A stretch of 64,000 bases of DNA from Megaleporinus macrocephalus (GCA_021613375.1 CM038716.1:3339184-3403183), one strand, 5' to 3'; counted from the stretch's first letter, positions 1-60,634 are shown. Made by a program: numbers and translations. The notes: generated by a model from the sequence alone, not told the origin.

Positions 1-413
1 TTTAGGGATTTTCAGGTGGTCAGCAATAACATGAATAATTTGATTTCCTCCAGGGCTCCCACATGAAATTGGTTTACTCTGAGCAGAACGAATATTTTAA
101 TGTTTCTCTTCTAGAGTTCCAAACCTAAAATAAAATTTGTACATGCAATGGTGAGAGTAAATATCTGCTATTTATTTACTTTACTGTTTAGTATTTAGTA
201 TTTAATGCATCACATCTAAGGTGTCTACATGTATGTCATGTGATATTTACACTTATCTGGGTGTCTGTATAAATGATAGTGTTGTTGCGTATATCCTCTT
301 CTAAATTCTAGTAGGATCCATGGACCCCTGGGATGGGGGGGTGCACCTTCTACATTGCCACATGCATTATTGCAAATGTAATTTCTTTTTCTCTCTCTCT
401 TTCTCTCTCTCCC

Positions 414-455
<42 letters not shown>

Positions 456-457
456 AG
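1..457. other. Partial megf6 intron left of exon 1
   Basis: No exon or recognisable repeat was seen in the first 380 bases. The last 70 bases are an almost pure CT run ending in CTCAG, which serves as the polypyrimidine tract and acceptor of the first exon in the window. Confidence 0.6.
391..455 (+). repeat. CT microsatellite forming the acceptor tract of exon 1
   Basis: Nearly continuous CT dinucleotides with a few CC and TT interruptions run to the splice acceptor AG at 456-457. The run is both a microsatellite and the polypyrimidine tract of this exon. Confidence 0.85.
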
Positions 458-48049
<47,592 letters not shown>

Positions 48050-49290
48050 CACAGTGACCCAAACACGAACGGACAGCCGGAGTCACAGCTGCTTTAGTAC
48101 GATTTTTGTATGTGTCACAAGTTTTCTACTTTCATTTAAAATGAAGGTGATACGTTTAAAATGAAGGTGGTGAGTTTAAAATGAAGGGGATTAGCGCAAG
48201 GCGTACAAAACCTACACTTGGCCTCTGAGATCGTTCTGTACCACTGAGGCGCCGTGACTTTTTGAGTTTGTGTGGGTATGTGTACGCGTGCCTGGAAAAC
48301 AGGACGGCGCTGCACTCAGTTTGTCACTTTGCGTGTCTAAGAATGCAGATTTGAACATGATTTGGCCACATAAAACCAGCAAAAACAACGTGTGCATCTC
48401 TGCATCCGTACAAGCCAAGCGTCCCACAGCACTCTTTTAATCCATGTCAGTCAAACAGCGCAGTACCCACAGAGCCATGAGGTCCAACCACGTTCCTCTA
48501 TTACAGGATACGAGCATGCAACCTCCAACTTTCAAAATTCACTGCAGACCACAGAGGGGGTAAAAAACATGTCACTAAAATAACCCTCGAACATAATCTC
48601 TCTCCAGCGGAACACACTCAGGGTGCCTTGATCTTTGTCCACATATCACACAGAGCTTATTACTGAACCTGTGAAATACACCATGCTGAATATACCAGCC
48701 CATCACACCGTCACATGATCTAAACGGTGCTTAATGGTTTTCACATCATGCAGCCTTGCAAATATTTTGCGCGATAACGATGACTATTATTTCAAACTGT
48801 CCAGCGCAGTTCGCACCATCCAGTTGAGCACGGGTGTGGATTTGGAGCTCCTTATGGATTTCCTGTGATGTGATTTCTGTGACAGCGCACCCCAAAGCGC
48901 CGGTAGAAACGTCTAAATATCCAGTTACTTCCCCCATTAGTTCGAGCGGCTTTGTGTAAATTGTTAGAAGCCAACTGTCGGGCTGAATCGGACTGGTGTA
49001 AACGAAAACTCAAGTCACTGAAGATCAGTGATCCACCAAAGCTTACATGCCAAACAGATCTAATCCGTACAAATGACCAGCACTCGTACTGTAGTTTCAA
49101 CAAAAGGCTTCATTTGCTGTAAAAATGAGATGTGAAACAAGAGCGTTTTTGTCTTTTGCAATACTTTATTACTTATATTTATGTCAAGTTGTCGTGGAAC
49201 ACAAATACTGTCTCGCTGATCAAACGCTGAGTGAAATGGTGCTACAGTGAAGAATATTCTGAGCAGTTGATTAAATTGTTGGTTTTTTTT
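48050..49290 (+). other. Probable megf6 3' UTR
   Basis: Unique, repeat-free sequence of mixed composition directly after the stop, ending near the polyadenylation signal candidate at 49270. Three near-copies of a 16-20-base unit (gtttaaaatgaaggtg) lie at about 48135-48188. The extent is inferred. Confidence 0.45.
49270..49275 (+). terminator. Candidate polyadenylation signal ATTAAA
   Basis: ATTAAA followed within a few bases by ttgttggtttttttttttcc, a G/T- and T-rich downstream element. No AATAAA was seen between the stop and this point. The next AATAAA is at 50215. Confidence 0.35.
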
Positions 49291-50640
49291 TTTCCAAGAG
49301 AACATGTTGTCTGTTCCTACAGCTATTTTAATTGTATGTTTCATTCCAAGCCCAGTAGGCAGCTGATGTACAAAAGATTTAGGTGCTTTGGTTTGCACTC
49401 AGCATTGTTTTTAGATATATATGGTTAAAACCATAGAGTAATTGCATACATTTATACATAGAAGCCCTATTTGAGGGAGCCATAAGGAAATCCATAGTTG
49501 GCTTTACAGTTGTTTTTTGGGGCGTCTCGTGGGGATAGACTTGATCTCCTAACATCTGAGGATAACCTTGAACAATCTAGGGCTAAATATGTCGATTTTT
49601 TAGACTGGGAACAAACTGGGTGGGGAATTTTTAAACTGATCCAATGCAAAGTAGGGTGGTGATGTCAGCATTGTCCTACAAACAACAAACCTGTCATTAG
49701 CCAATAGAAATCATGTGCATTAGCCTATCTAAAAAAAGTCCCCCAAAAACTCCAACTAAGCATATAGATTTATGTTGGAGCCACAGAGTATTTACATGCA
49801 GGAAAAATGAGCAACTTGCGAGAGGAAAACAGTTCCATTAGTTAGGGATAGCCTGTTGTAAGCTTGCATATTTGGCTTGCATTATCATTGTATTCCAGAT
49901 AGGATTTTGGAAGAACATGGACCCTATATGTCGTTTTAATGAGGGCATACTCTTGTTAGTGGCGAAATTTGCCACAGTCCAACCGCCAAAGATTTTGCAG
50001 GTTGTCCCCAGACTTGTGCCCCATGAGACTCTTTCTAGGCTGTGTATTGTTACTTCAGTAGACATAAGACACATAGCTTTAAACACAAAAGGTTTAAGGT
50101 TGATTCTCGGTGTGGATTTGCTGTTGAAGTCTTTTGTCCAATGTGAGGATTAGAAGAAGAACAGTAAAAGAGACCATCATGAGGCTTTGAAGAGTGAATT
50201 GTATTGTGACTCGCAATAAAAGCCAACTGGCTCACTATTTCTGAAGTGTACAAAAACCTGTTTGCTGAATGCCTCAAATATCACCTTACAGAGAAGACAA
50301 AAGGGTGCAATGTTCTACACTGGACAAGAACTTCACTAACTAAAGAGTGAAGGCAAAAAATCATCTGGGTGAACAATCAGCATCTGGTGACATCAATGGA
50401 TCATCGACTTTACAGTCATTGTAAAGGATCTGTAACCAAGTGCTAGTCATTACAGCTCCAATGTCTCACCCCACTATATCTTCTTACTTCTCTACACCAT
50501 CCTCACTTCACATCACCACTACACCGTTCTCATTCAACACCGCCACTCCACTGTCTCACGCCACTCCGCCCCTCCACCATCTTTATTTCACTCCGCCATT
50601 CCACACTAGCACTCTGAGTTAGATCTATAATATAAATTTT
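49291..50640. other. Intergenic stretch, no gene recognised; AATAAA at 50215
   Basis: Open frames of 60-90 codons occur on both strands at 49840-50280, but none resembles a known protein. AATAAA stands at 50215-50220. This could mark the end of a longer 3' UTR or an LTR-like piece. 50455-50615 is a C/T-rich degenerate stretch with repeated ccactcc-like units. Confidence 0.4.
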
Positions 50641-53334
50641 ATATTAAATAAATAAATTTATATAAATATATATAAATGCACAATGATCCCCGCTTATTCA
50701 CAATACCCCTCAGATCAAAGTCCTTTATACGCATGAATACTTTGTCCAGCAAGAGCTATAAAACAAGAGACAGAGGGTTAGACATAAGGTGAGTCGAACG
50801 AGACTCTGCGGTCTCTACTTAAAACTCCAGCAGATTTTTTTCTTCATTGAAAATATCTTCATTGAGTTCATTCATATGAAAGTTCTTAGAAGATAAGCCT
50901 CTAAATTGGAGACCCACACAGATGCAAAGTGTCAGTCGACTCTTTTAATAAATCTGCTTCTATAAATAAAAGGGCTGTAATCGATGCCTGTATGGTTTAC
51001 TCAGCATGTGTGTAAATATCTTATAATTAAAGCTGACATACAAGCTCCTTAACATTGTTTCATTAGAAATCTAAAAACAGAAATGTCCTGTAACTTACAT
51101 GCTGTACATAAAAAGCCATATGCAAACAGCTGGGAAGCCCCTGGTCAAATTCTAGGTTTTGTTGAAAAGAAGTTAACACATCCTCTACAGAGAACACATT
51201 TTACTACACAAAACATAATCTTTGTTTAACCTTTTTTAACCTAAAAATCAACAAAAAGGTAATTTGATTGTGGATTTCAAGCTTTTGAATATGATTATGT
51301 GCCTGTATATGTGTGCAGGCCTTATCATGTATTATTGGTATATATTTTGATGCACCAGCACCTTTTAAAGTATGTTTTATTAGGTTAGGAGTCCTTTGCT
51401 GTCCTTTGGTTTGATTTGACCCCTCAGGTAGAAGCGTTTATTAAACTAACTTAATTTATATATGTTTACTAAACAAATCATTGCATGTACAATGTGAGTT
51501 TTATTCATATAAACTGTAGTGAGAATGCATCACATTCATGAGTGAAGAACGATTCGTAGGGCTATAAAAGGCCTATGAGGCTTCTGCGTATATGTGATTG
51601 AGGACAGGTCAGCACTAAGGCCAGTCTCCAGCGAGGGGTGAGGGAGAGCAGAAGGAGGTCACCTGTCACCCCCTGACAGCTCACCTGAGTGGAACAGAGT
51701 GTGTGCTACGATCATAGCCCTGTCCCTAAAGCATTTCTCAGGAGCACCGGACCGTCACTGCAGGTAGGACAACCAGGCGGGGACCCCGGAGCCCCCGGAC
51801 TGATGGATGGGGGGCTTCTCCAGCTGCCCCGAGTTGTGACAGCCGACAGATGTTCTCCAATAATGTTTATCAGGCAAAGCCCTCAGCCAGGGACGACACA
51901 CACCTGTTCCTAGTCGAGCCAGGGCCTCCGAGACCATCCATACACTCACACACCTGACACCAGTCAAACAGCCCTCCGAGGGCTATCCATCCAGCAAGCG
52001 CTGGGTGGCCGCAACGTTACACACCATGACTTTAATCTGCCAACATGCCAAACACACAGTCCCTCGGCGCAAGTGTCCGTCAAACTGCATCCCCAAAAAT
52101 AAATCGCTAACTCTGGCTCCAGTAAACGCATTCAAAGTTAGAAAGCTCCTCTCGCTGCATTCTTGACATCTTGTGTAGCTTGACATGAAACAGCCTTCAC
52201 GATGAATTTAGTTTTACTGTCCTGACCACGTGCCGCCAGTCAGCAATCAGTGCAGGCTGTAAAATGTATATTTAAATGGTGCATACTGCCCTGGTTTTAG
52301 ATGCATGCGCCACTTTCAAAAATGTCCCCTTGATTGGTTTTCCACTAAGGACCAGAAGGCTGGCCAAGACTGATTTCGAGGATGTTTTGGAACAACACAG
52401 TGGTATTAACTTCATATTAAAGGTCTTACATGGAAACAGCTCCAAAGTGGGTGCATAGAATGGGAGAAGTTTCATTCTTAAAATCTCTGGAGCATCCTTT
52501 ACAAAGATACTTGGTATTGACCACGTTTTATCATAGTTGATTGGTCACTACATGGCATGATAACCTGTTTCCATCCTTTTTCTGTGTTTCCTGCTTTTTT
52601 TGTCTTTATTATTCAAGAAACATGTTCACAATTTTTAATATGCTGCACATTAGGGTTTATATTTCTTTAAGAAATGTGTGTGGTGCCCCATATGTCAGTG
52701 TTTTCTCTGTCTGAGAGAGAAAAGATGCCTCTCAGCTCACTTTACTTTGCTCTGACGCACTCTGAAGCTAGATTTACCTACTGCGGGAGTCTTTGCTTTT
52801 CTAATTCTATTACTTTGCACTAAGTTTCGCTCGAGTGCATGAAACCAAAAATAAAAGCTAACATGCTTTTTGAATGTTTGGAAATCAAATTTAGAGTGTT
52901 GCTGTCTGTAAGTTACTAGAAAAAGAAAAGAGTACTTTTAGCACACCTGCATATCCTAAACCAAAAAGAGCTCACAAACTTTGATTTTGGTGTTATCAAT
53001 ATCATACTTATTATTTATTTTTAGATATCCACCAGGCTTCGTTCAGCCTTTTAACACTGGCCACTTGCTTCTGGGTGATTTTGTACATTTCTTCTTCGGG
53101 ATTCTTAACTAACTAGAGCTGTAGTACTAGTCTGAATGATAGTGGCGCTGTAGCATACTAGATCATCCAGTTGGTCATACATAGCCTACCAGCTGTAACT
53201 AAGCCCAGGATACCTCTATAGCATATTAATAATTCTGAAAACTGGAAGAGATTGGTGGAAAGTGTGAATTATTACTCAACTCAAAGCCAGAAGAGCAAAT
53301 TGGTTTGATATATATATATATAATATATATATAC

Positions 53335-53379
<45 letters not shown>

Positions 53380-54420
53380 TATATATAAATATATGATTGT
53401 GTGTGTGTGTGTGTGTTCCGAAATGAAAGCCTTGCTCTAGGAGTCCCAATTAGCAGTATTTAATGCAAGCTTTTCATTTCATTTCATAGAAATCAACTAT
53501 TACAAGACTATAGTATGATACACAATGTGTTAGATATTTTTTCAGACATCAGAAAAATTGCAACATAGTGCCACAAATAAAAATACAACAAAAAATAGGA
53601 ATATTATCGTTTTAATCCAACATTTGTCACACTGAGCTCCACTAAATCCATTTATACATAATTAGGTAATCAAATAAACAAAAACATACTGTGACATTTA
53701 TATGTAACTTATAACATAATAAATATTGCCACATTGCCCATCACTACTTGCATCCCTATAGGATTTACATTGTTATGCTAGTACAAGGCTTACAGTCCTG
53801 CACATGAACACTTGAACCAATCTGATTAAATTTATTTTTGTACATAAATTAAGACTGGGGTTTTTATTTACATATGCACTAATCAGGCCCAAATTTATGC
53901 ACATGCTTCTATCAGTTTTTATTTACTCTATCACTGGTGTAAAACCTCTGTCCTTCATTTGCTTATATACTTGTCTAAACAGCTCATTACTGTGAGCTTT
54001 ATGACTCTTTTAATGTTCAGACCATAAACTTTGTTTCTTCTTTGCATACCCGTTTATTACCCCTGCCATATTGAATGTTATAAAGTTCTGTTATGATGCG
54101 AATGCACCTGTGCAGAACGTACTTAAACTTTCAGAATGGGAATGTAATTAGACACATTCTATTATTCTTTTATTTTCAGTTTATTTTTGGATGCTGTTTG
54201 GTTGGACAGATTGCATTTGGAAAAGCCTCAATTGAACTTTTCTGTGCTGATTGAGGTGTATATATGGGTGTATTGTATTCTGACTGAGCAATTAGTCGGA
54301 TTGGGAATGGCTTACCAGGTTGTATGTAAACATGGCTAGTGCCCGTTTCACATAGACTCACTTTTATGTGTGTGCCTCCCAGATTTTGCAATCCAATTTG
54401 TCTGCCACCCACCCTCAAAG
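50641..54420. other. Intergenic sequence
   Basis: AT-rich at 50640-50690. 51600-52180 is a GC-richer, repeat-free stretch. TA and GT runs lie at 53309-53392 and 53398-53416. The rest shows no gene or repeat that I recognise. Confidence 0.5.
53309..53416. repeat. Imperfect TA run followed by GT run
   Basis: TA units with AA/CTA interruptions, then about nine GT units. Confidence 0.85.
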
Positions 54421-54879
54421 GCTTCCCCTGTTAAGAAAGAGGCCTGAATTGTGTTTTGGTTAATAGCGGCAGCTAATTGGGAGGGTAGGCTAATGACTTC
54501 TCAGCTTTTACAGCTTTCACTCAATGCACTCAACAGGTCTGAACTGCAAAGTCAAATGTCTGGCCTGTAAGCAGCATATTAATTTGCAGTTCTGCAACCT
54601 TTGTGCAAATTGATTTCATAGCAGGGGGTTCTTAGCCAACCCCTTTTCACTCCTCATTGCTGGCTAGCAGCTTAACAACAGTGTCCTAGTTAATCTGATA
54701 ACTGAGGACAAAGATATATCAAGACATTTATTTGATTATATTAATTAAAAATAGTCTAGACAATTCCCCCTGCAGAATGTCCACTAGGGGGCCCTGTAGA
54801 TAGAGCTTACACTATGGAAACACTATGATAGAATTATAAACGAATAAGTGCAGTTCTCTCCATTCTAGCTGGCGATCAG

Positions 54880-55215
54880 AGCTGCTTGTGAACAGGCTTG
54901 CGCGCACCCTAACACCGAGGCAGGAGAACTTTTCCCGCGCAGAGGTCACGTGGGATCTGGGCCACTTTCTCGCTGCAATGGCGCGTGAAGCGGCAGTGAA
55001 GCGGCTCTATCGTCGAGCCTCTCTTCACGCCAGAGAGAGTTACCATCTCCCCTCCTCCGGTTTCGCGTGTTCTCCCCCGTTCCCGGAGGACCTGCCGTTT
55101 GAAGTTGCGCTGTCAAACATGGCGGCAGCGATAACATTGAGAAAAGGCCGGGGGGGAGAAAATCGCCTCAGCGAGTGTCGCGCCATTTGGGCCGCTCGTT
55201 GGCTAGTAAAAACAA
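54880..55215. promoter_or_regulatory. CpG-rich block, candidate promoter with YY1-like site
   Basis: CG dinucleotides are dense (gcgcgcacc, cccgcgcag, gcgcgtgaagcggc, cgtcgagcc, gtcgcgcca) in a region that otherwise has few. At 55117-55130 acatggcggcagc fits the YY1 motif typical of vertebrate start sites, gcaatggcgcg lies at 54975, and a cacgtg E-box lies at 54947. There is an ORF of 127 codons on the + strand, 54888-55271, without recognised homology; it may be chance in GC-rich DNA. Direction and target gene are unknown. Confidence 0.5.
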
Positions 55216-56755
55216 ACCCTAAATGCCAAGGCTGGAGTGCAGATGAATATCTGCGAACTCTCCCACATTAGAAATTCGTACACACACATGGGAGGGTGTA
55301 AAACACTGCGCATTTGTTTATCTTTTATTCTTTGACAACATTTTCAGTGCAATCTCTTGGACACAGGAGGCATTCGGGTGTGAGAACGTGTTGGAAGTCC
55401 CCGCATGCTCGATAAAATCTGGTCACATCTCCAGCTAGAAAATAGAGAGCGCTATCATAGCTTGCAACATGAGCTGTGTAATTAATGCCAATTATTCAAG
55501 GATCATTTAAGGAATGGTCAAACACTGTAAAAAAACAACTTTTTCCAGATAAGAGTTTTTTTACTGGCTTCTAAAACTGGGCCTACTTCCCACTGGCCTC
55601 CCGACGGCATAGAACTGGGTACAGTTTCAGGTTCAAAGTGGTCCTGTACAACTACAGGCATACAACATAGCATTCTATGAATGAGCATTTTAATGCATTT
55701 GCTGAAGCCTTTAGCATAAAATTGTTATGCACATTAGAATGATAGCTAGCTTTATTATGCCTGTAATAGCTTCAGTTAATTGTGTTTTACGTCTGTAGAG
55801 AAGTTAAATGGAAGGCACTGATGTACAGAAGCACATCACTGCCCTCAACATTTAAATATAAAAGTAGTACCAGGCACATAATGAGATTACATCTCTTCTT
55901 TTCTTTGGCAGGCCTTCACCTGGAAAATGTGAAAAAAAAACTTTCCGTTAAACACACACAAAAAATTCAACGTTCAACATTCAACAGTTTCTTTGAACTT
56001 CAGTATAAATGAATATTCAGTTTGAGTTTTGTTTAAACACTTACTATTTTGTCCCTGTCCAAAAAGACATGTATATCTAAAATGGTAACTTCACATAAGA
56101 GGACAAGAATGATCTTATATTTTAATGCAATTTCATATAATATAATGAAGTGTTATCATCACTGTTGGACCAGTCATCCTAAAATCTTTACATAATGGAA
56201 TGCACAGCTGTTGTTTTCAATGACATCAAAAAACAAAAATTCATAAAAATGTACATGTTCATCTTTGAACAGCGTCGATTGTAAAAAAATTATTTTTTAA
56301 AATTTTACATCAGATATGTAATCCCTAATGTTTAAAATGTCAAGGACTTGGCTCAAGAAAGGCACAGTTTTTGATTCTATTGATATTCAAACACAACAGC
56401 AAGCTCCACCCCCCAAATTCATGGATGGGGATTGACAAGGCGAACAACACTGGGCTGGCAAACTTGTGTTTTTTAGATCTTACTGGCCATAAAACCCATA
56501 CCCTCATATAATGTTACAGCTACAGAAACACACAGAGTAATGTAACTAATGGGTTACTAGGTTGTGGGTTAGCAAATTGATGCTACAACTGATGCTGACC
56601 AGTTGACAACACAGTTCTGACCTGTCAATGTTACCCGCCTGCCAAGCAGAAACAGAGCAACCTCCTCATACCTTTTCATCCCGTTTAACTCTCCATGTAG
56701 CTGCTTCTTTGTTTTCACCAGCTTCATATTTTCCCATTACACCATGAATGGTGCT
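55216..56755. other. Intergenic sequence with one MITE A copy
   Basis: Apart from the MITE at 56053-56277 no element or exon was recognised. Confidence 0.5.
56053..56277. mobile_element. MITE family A, diverged copy
   Basis: Ends ctgtccaaaaagacatgtat and catgttcatctttgaacagc. The core is more diverged than in the other copies. Confidence 0.55.
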
Positions 56756-57476
56756 CACTGTGAAAAATCCAGCTGTCACAATGTTGAGTAAACATAAAAC
56801 TGCAAGTGACTTCAACTTAACAGCAGCAGTAAAGTTGACTTAACATTTTAAATCACTTTTTTACAACATATAATGGAACTCGCTGAGCGAACTTAAAAAA
56901 CTATGTTGAATTGAAATGACGGTTTAGTCCTTCTGTTAATTTTGCTGATGCGTATGTGCAGTGAGGTTTCACTGAAGGACATTTTGAATTCATAAAAAAG
57001 TGGCGAGCCACAGTGACACTGAACAACATTACTGCAAAGGTATGTGACTTCAATGTTATTTTACTACAAAATCTCTGCAAACAGAATTTATTGACATGTT
57101 TTAAAGAAAAAATGTGAAAATTTTTATCATGGTATAGCGATATTCTGCATGGCTAATGTTTTAGCTAGCTAGTCTGATATTAGAAATTTTCATGTTTAAA
57201 CTGCCATGCAGTTTTTGCTTCTCAGAGTTAATATGCAATTGACATTTGTTAAACAGTTTTATGGCCATGTGTTCTTTTCATTTGGGAAATTAAAATGAAA
57301 TAAAAGTTGAGGTGACTTAGTAATTTAGGTTTAGCTTACATTCAAGACTTGTTAGGTCAACATTAATTTGTAATTGTGTGGAACAAATCAGTCCTAAAGT
57401 TGTACTAACTTAAAAAAGGTGAGGAAATCAGTTACTTAATGATTTTAAGTTGGAGCCACTTAAATTTTTTACAGTG
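56756..57476. mobile_element. CACTA/EnSpm-like non-autonomous element (tentative)
   Basis: It starts cactgtgaaaaat and ends, on the + strand, attttttacagtg, the inverted form. Sub-terminal aagttgacttaac-type motifs recur on both sides (tcaacttaacagcag, gtaaagttgacttaac, aagttgaggtgacttag), as in EnSpm-like elements. No coding capacity. No clear target duplication. Confidence 0.55.
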
Positions 57477-58830
57477 CAGTAGTTAAGGCTTCTTGTTCAG
57501 AATTCTTTATTCTTGCACCTGAGACTCCTGAACGTAGTTGCTGCACCATAGGTAGAAGGTAGAACAGAAATATTCAAACAGAAAACCAACTAACAGGAAG
57601 TCAACTTCAGCCTTATTAACTCTTAGAAGATCTCTCTACTGTTGAAATGCCTCACTGATGTTAACACTGCTCCTCGCTTTTGCCTAGAAGAACTAGAAGA
57701 ACTTCATTCTCAGTCTTTGCTCTTCAGATCTTCTTGTCTTTGGTTGTTTGTGTTTTCAGACCAGCACATGGCCCCTCTGCTTCCCCCTGCCCTGTGCATG
57801 AGCATGAATGTCCCTATTACTGATTAGCTGAAGAAGTGCTCTATGGCTCCACCCAAACTACTTTGTTTATTTACCATTTACAGAGCCAGGGCTGTGTACC
57901 AACACTGGCTTTTTGATGAATGTTAAATGGAGGGAATCGCTCTAATGAAGGACTGAACACATATACTGCAAACTTTCTCCTGGTTAAAGGGTTGTTGAGC
58001 TTTTGGAGTAATTTAGCAGTTCTGGAACGATCTGGAATTAGAAAAAGTACACGTTCCTGCAGTAGGCATGAACATTACATCTCTATGATTGTTGCAACAT
58101 TTTAGAAAATATATTGACCGAGCAGACAACAGAAGAAGTTGAGACTGAAATTAGATATTGGCATTAAAATTGCCTGAGATACTAGGAGCCCAAAACAGCA
58201 GCGCTCGCCTAAAGCTTTTCTTTCTACTCCAGATGTTGTCCACAGAAATGTAGACAGAACTAAAAATGGTTCCTAAAAACCGGTTCTGGTTCCTCTGGTG
58301 GAAGTCTGCCTTTTCTGAAACAGTCTCCGGTTGTTGAAAAGGTTCCTGCAGCTTTGCCCAGTCTTGGGTGGAAAACAAATATGTGAGGTGGTTCTTCCAA
58401 AGGGGAGGAAGAGATAGACATTGGATTGTGTTGAAAAGGACGGGTGGGGTGACATGGTTTCTTCTGGCAGAGCGATCCAGTGAGCTGGTGCCAAACTAAT
58501 CAGCGTAAGAGGGCCAGTGGTGTTCTCAAGAGCCATGATGGATGTGCCAGTCTAGCCGTGGAGCCGTGTTAGGGTGGTAGCACGGCACGCGCTGTAGATA
58601 AAATAGATAAACTGTGTATGTGTGCTTGTCCTGTCCCCATGCCAGAAGGCTCATTAGGTTAGGTGGATAGGAGGGGATCCCCAAAGTGATCTACTCAGAT
58701 GAGTGTTCATGAAAACAACTCCCTATAGAGGAGCCACTCTGTGTGTATGTGTGTGTAGGAGTGTGCATGAAACGTGTATAGTGTTTCATTCAGTTATATA
58801 CCATTAGCCAAATGTTTGTAAGCAAGATTG

Positions 58831-58834
<4 letters not shown>

Positions 58835-58870
<36 letters not shown>
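58835..58870. repeat. TA microsatellite
   Basis: About 18 TA units. Confidence 0.9.
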
Positions 58871-58872
<2 letters not shown>

Positions 58873-59154
58873 GCTTAAAATTGTTAGTTATTTTTTTTTC
58901 TTAAATCAAGAATGCTTTAAATTATTTATTTATAAATCTTATTTTTGAAGACCCCATATTTTGGAAAAAAAATTCCAAACGTTACATTTTATGCTGTTTT
59001 AAATTCATGGTTTCTGTGATGTTGCAAGAACCAGCGCATGTTCCTGCCATAAACAGTTTATCCTTAACCATTCACATTTAAGTTATAAGAAGCCTTTTAG
59101 CCAGTACATTTTTGGTATGAGGCACAATACAGGCCAGCCAATCAGAACCAAAGT

Positions 59155-59625
59155 TAATTTCATAGATCAGTCTTTAAAGCACAGTTACAGCACAAAGCAT
59201 TTTAACTGTAAGGGATAAAGAGAGGTTCATAAATTGTGAAACATTTTTGGTATAAAAACCACACAAACATCGGTCCTGAGAGGAAAAAATAGAATACTAA
59301 AATATTCTAAGATATGGGCTGTTTCAAAGTCCAAGCTGAGTTTAAAATGGACTTCAGCCTATTAAACATCCTGGAAATCCTGGAATCGATGTTATATTGT
59401 TAAAGTTTCAAAACATGCCATTCACGCAGCCTGTATTTGGGAACTCATATTTGAATTCATTGAAATTATAAGGAGCGTGAACTGCTTTTTGAATGAGCCA
59501 GGAAGAACTGAGGTTATTTACATATATCAGTCTTAAAGGCACAGTCACAAAAACAGCCAGTTTAATTCTAAGAGATAACGAGAGGTTAAAAAATTGTCAT
59601 GTAAAATTAATTCTGACTGTTTTTG
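59155..59625. repeat. Diverged direct repeat (about 115 bases, twice)
   Basis: 59155-59270 (cagtctttaaagcacagtta, later taagggataaagagaggttc) and 59509-59625 (cagtcttaaaggcacagtca, later taagagataacgagaggtta) are clearly related copies about 354 bases apart. Likely two members of a dispersed family or a segmental duplication. Confidence 0.7.
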
Positions 59626-60018
59626 AAAAATAAAACTAATAAATAAATAAAGATATGAGCCAGTCAGTTTGTGTTCCTGATAAGCCCAATCAGTGTTTTT
59701 TTTCAGAGAATTATCATTAATAAGCCTAATAGCAACATAGTGACTGGCTGACTGACAAACTCAAGCTTTTAAATACTCAGAATTAAATTGAAAAAAAAAA
59801 AAAAACGAAATTCTTTTCTTTAAATATTCCTTTATAAGGATTACAGTAATGAATGTCCCCACACATTTCCTAAACTTTAATTATATAACTATTATCAGTA
59901 GCCACTTAAACTATGATTGTGAATGTTTAAGGCGGTTTAATCTCTCCTGTATCACTTTATTATCAGCTCAGGGGCTTAAAACTGAGCAGAGACCAGGAGC
60001 CGTTTCCAATCTGCATCA

Positions 60019-60228
60019 CTGTCCAAAAGAAAACAAGCTATTTGTGCCCACCATGTTTGAACCTTTTTAAAGCTGTTTGCTAGTGTCTGTATCCTCGTCC
60101 TCTTCAAGACACATTAAAATAAATAATGATTACTTTATCAAGAGTACAGCTCAGTTAAAACAGTTTCTATTAAGAAAGGGAATAAACATTGCTAATCAAT
60201 TGTACTTGTTTTTCTTTGGACAGCAACG
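60019..60228. mobile_element. MITE family A, diverged copy
   Basis: Ends ctgtccaaaagaaaacaagc and cttgtttttctttggacagc. The core is replaced by less similar sequence. Confidence 0.6.
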
Positions 60229-60600
60229 TAATAAACTAAAGTGTGACAGCTTTTCCCATAATACATGTTACATCACTGGGAAAGTATAACAATATTTAAG
60301 CCTCCTAATCCATCAAACAGACCAATTAGACCAATACAATTTTATTCTGGGAGCAAATATTTTGTTTAGTGTTGGATTTTGGGAAATGAGGCATACTAGT
60401 TGCTGTTGGGACAGGTTGTGATGTATTAGAGCCAAGCAGCTGATAATACATTGATTATATATGTGTTGACCTCTAGGGGGCGATGTCTAGGCTATGCCCT
60501 GTACTACCCACCATGACCCCCACAACACCATGCACACACATCAAACAGCTGGTCAGTAATGGTGCATGTTTGCCCTCAGGCCATGTACACCCCACTGCCA

Positions 60601-60602
<2 letters not shown>

Positions 60603-60634
<32 letters not shown>

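Larger units (their letters stand above)
57477..60480. other. Intergenic sequence
   Basis: A TA run at 58835-58870, a diverged direct repeat (59155-59270 and 59509-59625) and MITE A at 60019-60228. Otherwise there is no gene or element that I recognise; open frames are short and look like chance. Confidence 0.5.

Noticed and set aside
49838..50277. Overlapping frames on both strands as a retroelement gag or transposase
   Set aside because: No motif of either could be recognised and neither frame extends.
54888..55271. 127-codon frame in the CpG block as a protein-coding gene
   Set aside because: No recognisable domain, and GC-rich DNA has few chance stops. Reported only as part of a promoter-like block.
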